Shown here piece after piece: positions 58,686 through 59,124 of a stretch of DNA of 59,124 nucleotides. This DNA comes from Halomonas sp. KAO (lineage in GTDB: Bacteria > Pseudomonadota > Gammaproteobacteria > Pseudomonadales > Halomonadaceae), in the NCBI RefSeq assembly GCF_015595025.1, contig NZ_JADNRL010000025.1, positions 1 through 59,124 on the forward strand, written 5' to 3'. Numbering within the stretch: the first letter of the stretch is position 1; every line of letters starts with the position of its first letter. The position numbers were made by a program, and so were the translations under genes. Under the pieces are notes generated by a model. It had not been told where the DNA came from and did not search any database. It worked only from the letters and a program-made list of their open reading frames with translations.

Positions 58686-59124
58686 ATGCCGGTGACACTG
58701 CACCCCGTCGACCGGGGCACCTGTGACGTGGACGCCCAGGCCCGAACCGACCTGGCCCGAATCTATGCCGACGCGCCCGCCGAGCGTCTGCCGGCTCCCC
58801 CTGACGTCTTTATCGAAGAGCACCTGAGCTCGGGGGGCGCCTTCCTGTGTGCCCGCTTCAATGACCGCCTGATCGGCGCCATGGCGCTGCAGGATGACGG
58901 TGAGGCCTGGTGGCTGTCGCACTTCTGCGTGCGCAAGCCGACTCGGCGCCGGGGCGTCGGCTCGCGTCTGCTGACGCTGGTCGCCGAGGCCGCCAGTGCC
59001 GAGGGCAGGCCACTGCGTGTCGAGGTGGCCCAGCTGCAGATGGCCGACCAGCTGATGCTCTCGCGGCTCGGTTATCGTCTCGCTCGCAGTGGCGACCATT
59101 ACGAACTCGCTCTTCCGGGCCGTC
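58686..59124 (+). CDS. GNAT family acetyltransferase, PanZ/PanM-like (truncated by window end)
   Basis: 146 codons are visible and the frame is still open at the end of the window. It is a GNAT-fold protein: FLCARFNDRLIGAMAL is strand beta4 and HFCVRKPTRRRGVGSRLL is the acetyl-CoA loop. The pattern FNDRLI followed by VR-TRRRGVG resembles PanZ (PanM), which binds PanD in an acetyl-CoA-dependent manner and triggers its maturation in pantothenate synthesis. CAGGAGACC stands before ATG at 58686. The PanZ assignment is tentative. Confidence 0.7.
   Translation, partial: MPVTLHPVDRGTCDVDAQARTDLARIYADAPAERLPAPPDVFIEEHLSSGGAFLCARFNDRLIGAMALQDDGEAWWLSHFCVRKPTRRRGVGSRLLTLVAEAASAEGRPLRVEVAQLQMADQLMLSRLGYRLARSGDHYELALPGR

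Overview
The window is about 59 kb of GC-rich (roughly two-thirds G+C) chromosomal DNA from a gammaproteobacterium. Gene order and protein sequences point to the Halomonadaceae (Halomonas and relatives). The clusters holC-valS, fmt-def-LysM-dprA-tsaC-hemF-aroE, rlmN-pilF-rodZ-ispG-hisS-yfgM-bamB-der and hisB-hisH-hisA-hisF resemble those of Pseudomonas and other gammaproteobacteria. Coding density is very high, and I see no prophage, transposase, integrase, CRISPR array or obvious genomic island. Genus assignment is inference from these features, not from a database search.

Layout. 1-290: 3' end of a 23S rRNA gene and a complete 5S rRNA gene, followed by several terminator hairpins that carry degenerate copies of the 5S 3' end. 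672-7194 (minus): pepA, a type II branched-chain aminotransferase (ilvE), holC and valS. 7331-9966 (plus): lptF, lptG and an RDD membrane protein. 10080-10870 (plus): bfd and bfr behind a Fur-box candidate. 10993-14256 (minus): a DUF1653 protein, tcdA, truC and a CDF metal exporter. 14423-18380 (plus): aceK, a SpoIIAA-like protein, a sirtuin and tapT. 18391-26404 (minus): a DOPA-dioxygenase-like protein, a TraB-family membrane protein, trkH, trkA, dodecin, rsmB, fmt and def. 26571-31173 (plus): LysM protein, dprA, tsaC, hemF and aroE. 31276-33398: small membrane protein plus M48 lipoprotein (minus) and a DUF815 ATPase (plus). 33485-46009 (minus): der, bamB, yfgM, hisS, ispG, rodZ, pilF, rlmN, ndk, iscA, iscS, iscR and cysE. 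46396-50794: trmJ (minus), a SuhB homologue (plus), hisC (minus), an AEC transporter and an NlpE-like lipoprotein (plus). 50918-55634 (plus): radA, selD, mnmH, an alkyltransferase-like protein and yjaG. 55646-58498 (minus): hisF, hisA, hisH and hisB. 58686-end: a PanZ-like acetyltransferase cut by the window edge.

Most genes are housekeeping: tRNA modification (tcdA, truC, tapT, tsaC, rlmN, trmJ, mnmH), aminoacylation (valS, hisS), translation start and end processing (fmt, def), envelope assembly (lptFG, bamB, rodZ, pilF), K+ uptake (trkAH), histidine synthesis and Fe-S/iron handling (bfd, bfr, isc genes).

The most unusual observations are these. (1) The SuhB homologue has lost every recognisable metal-binding residue of the inositol monophosphatase family but keeps the overall fold sequence. 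It looks like a pseudoenzyme retained for the family's non-catalytic role in rRNA transcription. (2) The isc operon is iscR-iscS-iscA only: iscU, hscB, hscA and fdx are absent. (3) Degenerate tandem copies of the 5S 3' end with terminators follow the rRNA operon. (4) A dispersed intergenic repeat occurs at four places and creates false 5' extensions of neighbouring reading frames. I did not find a clear-cut new multi-gene system.
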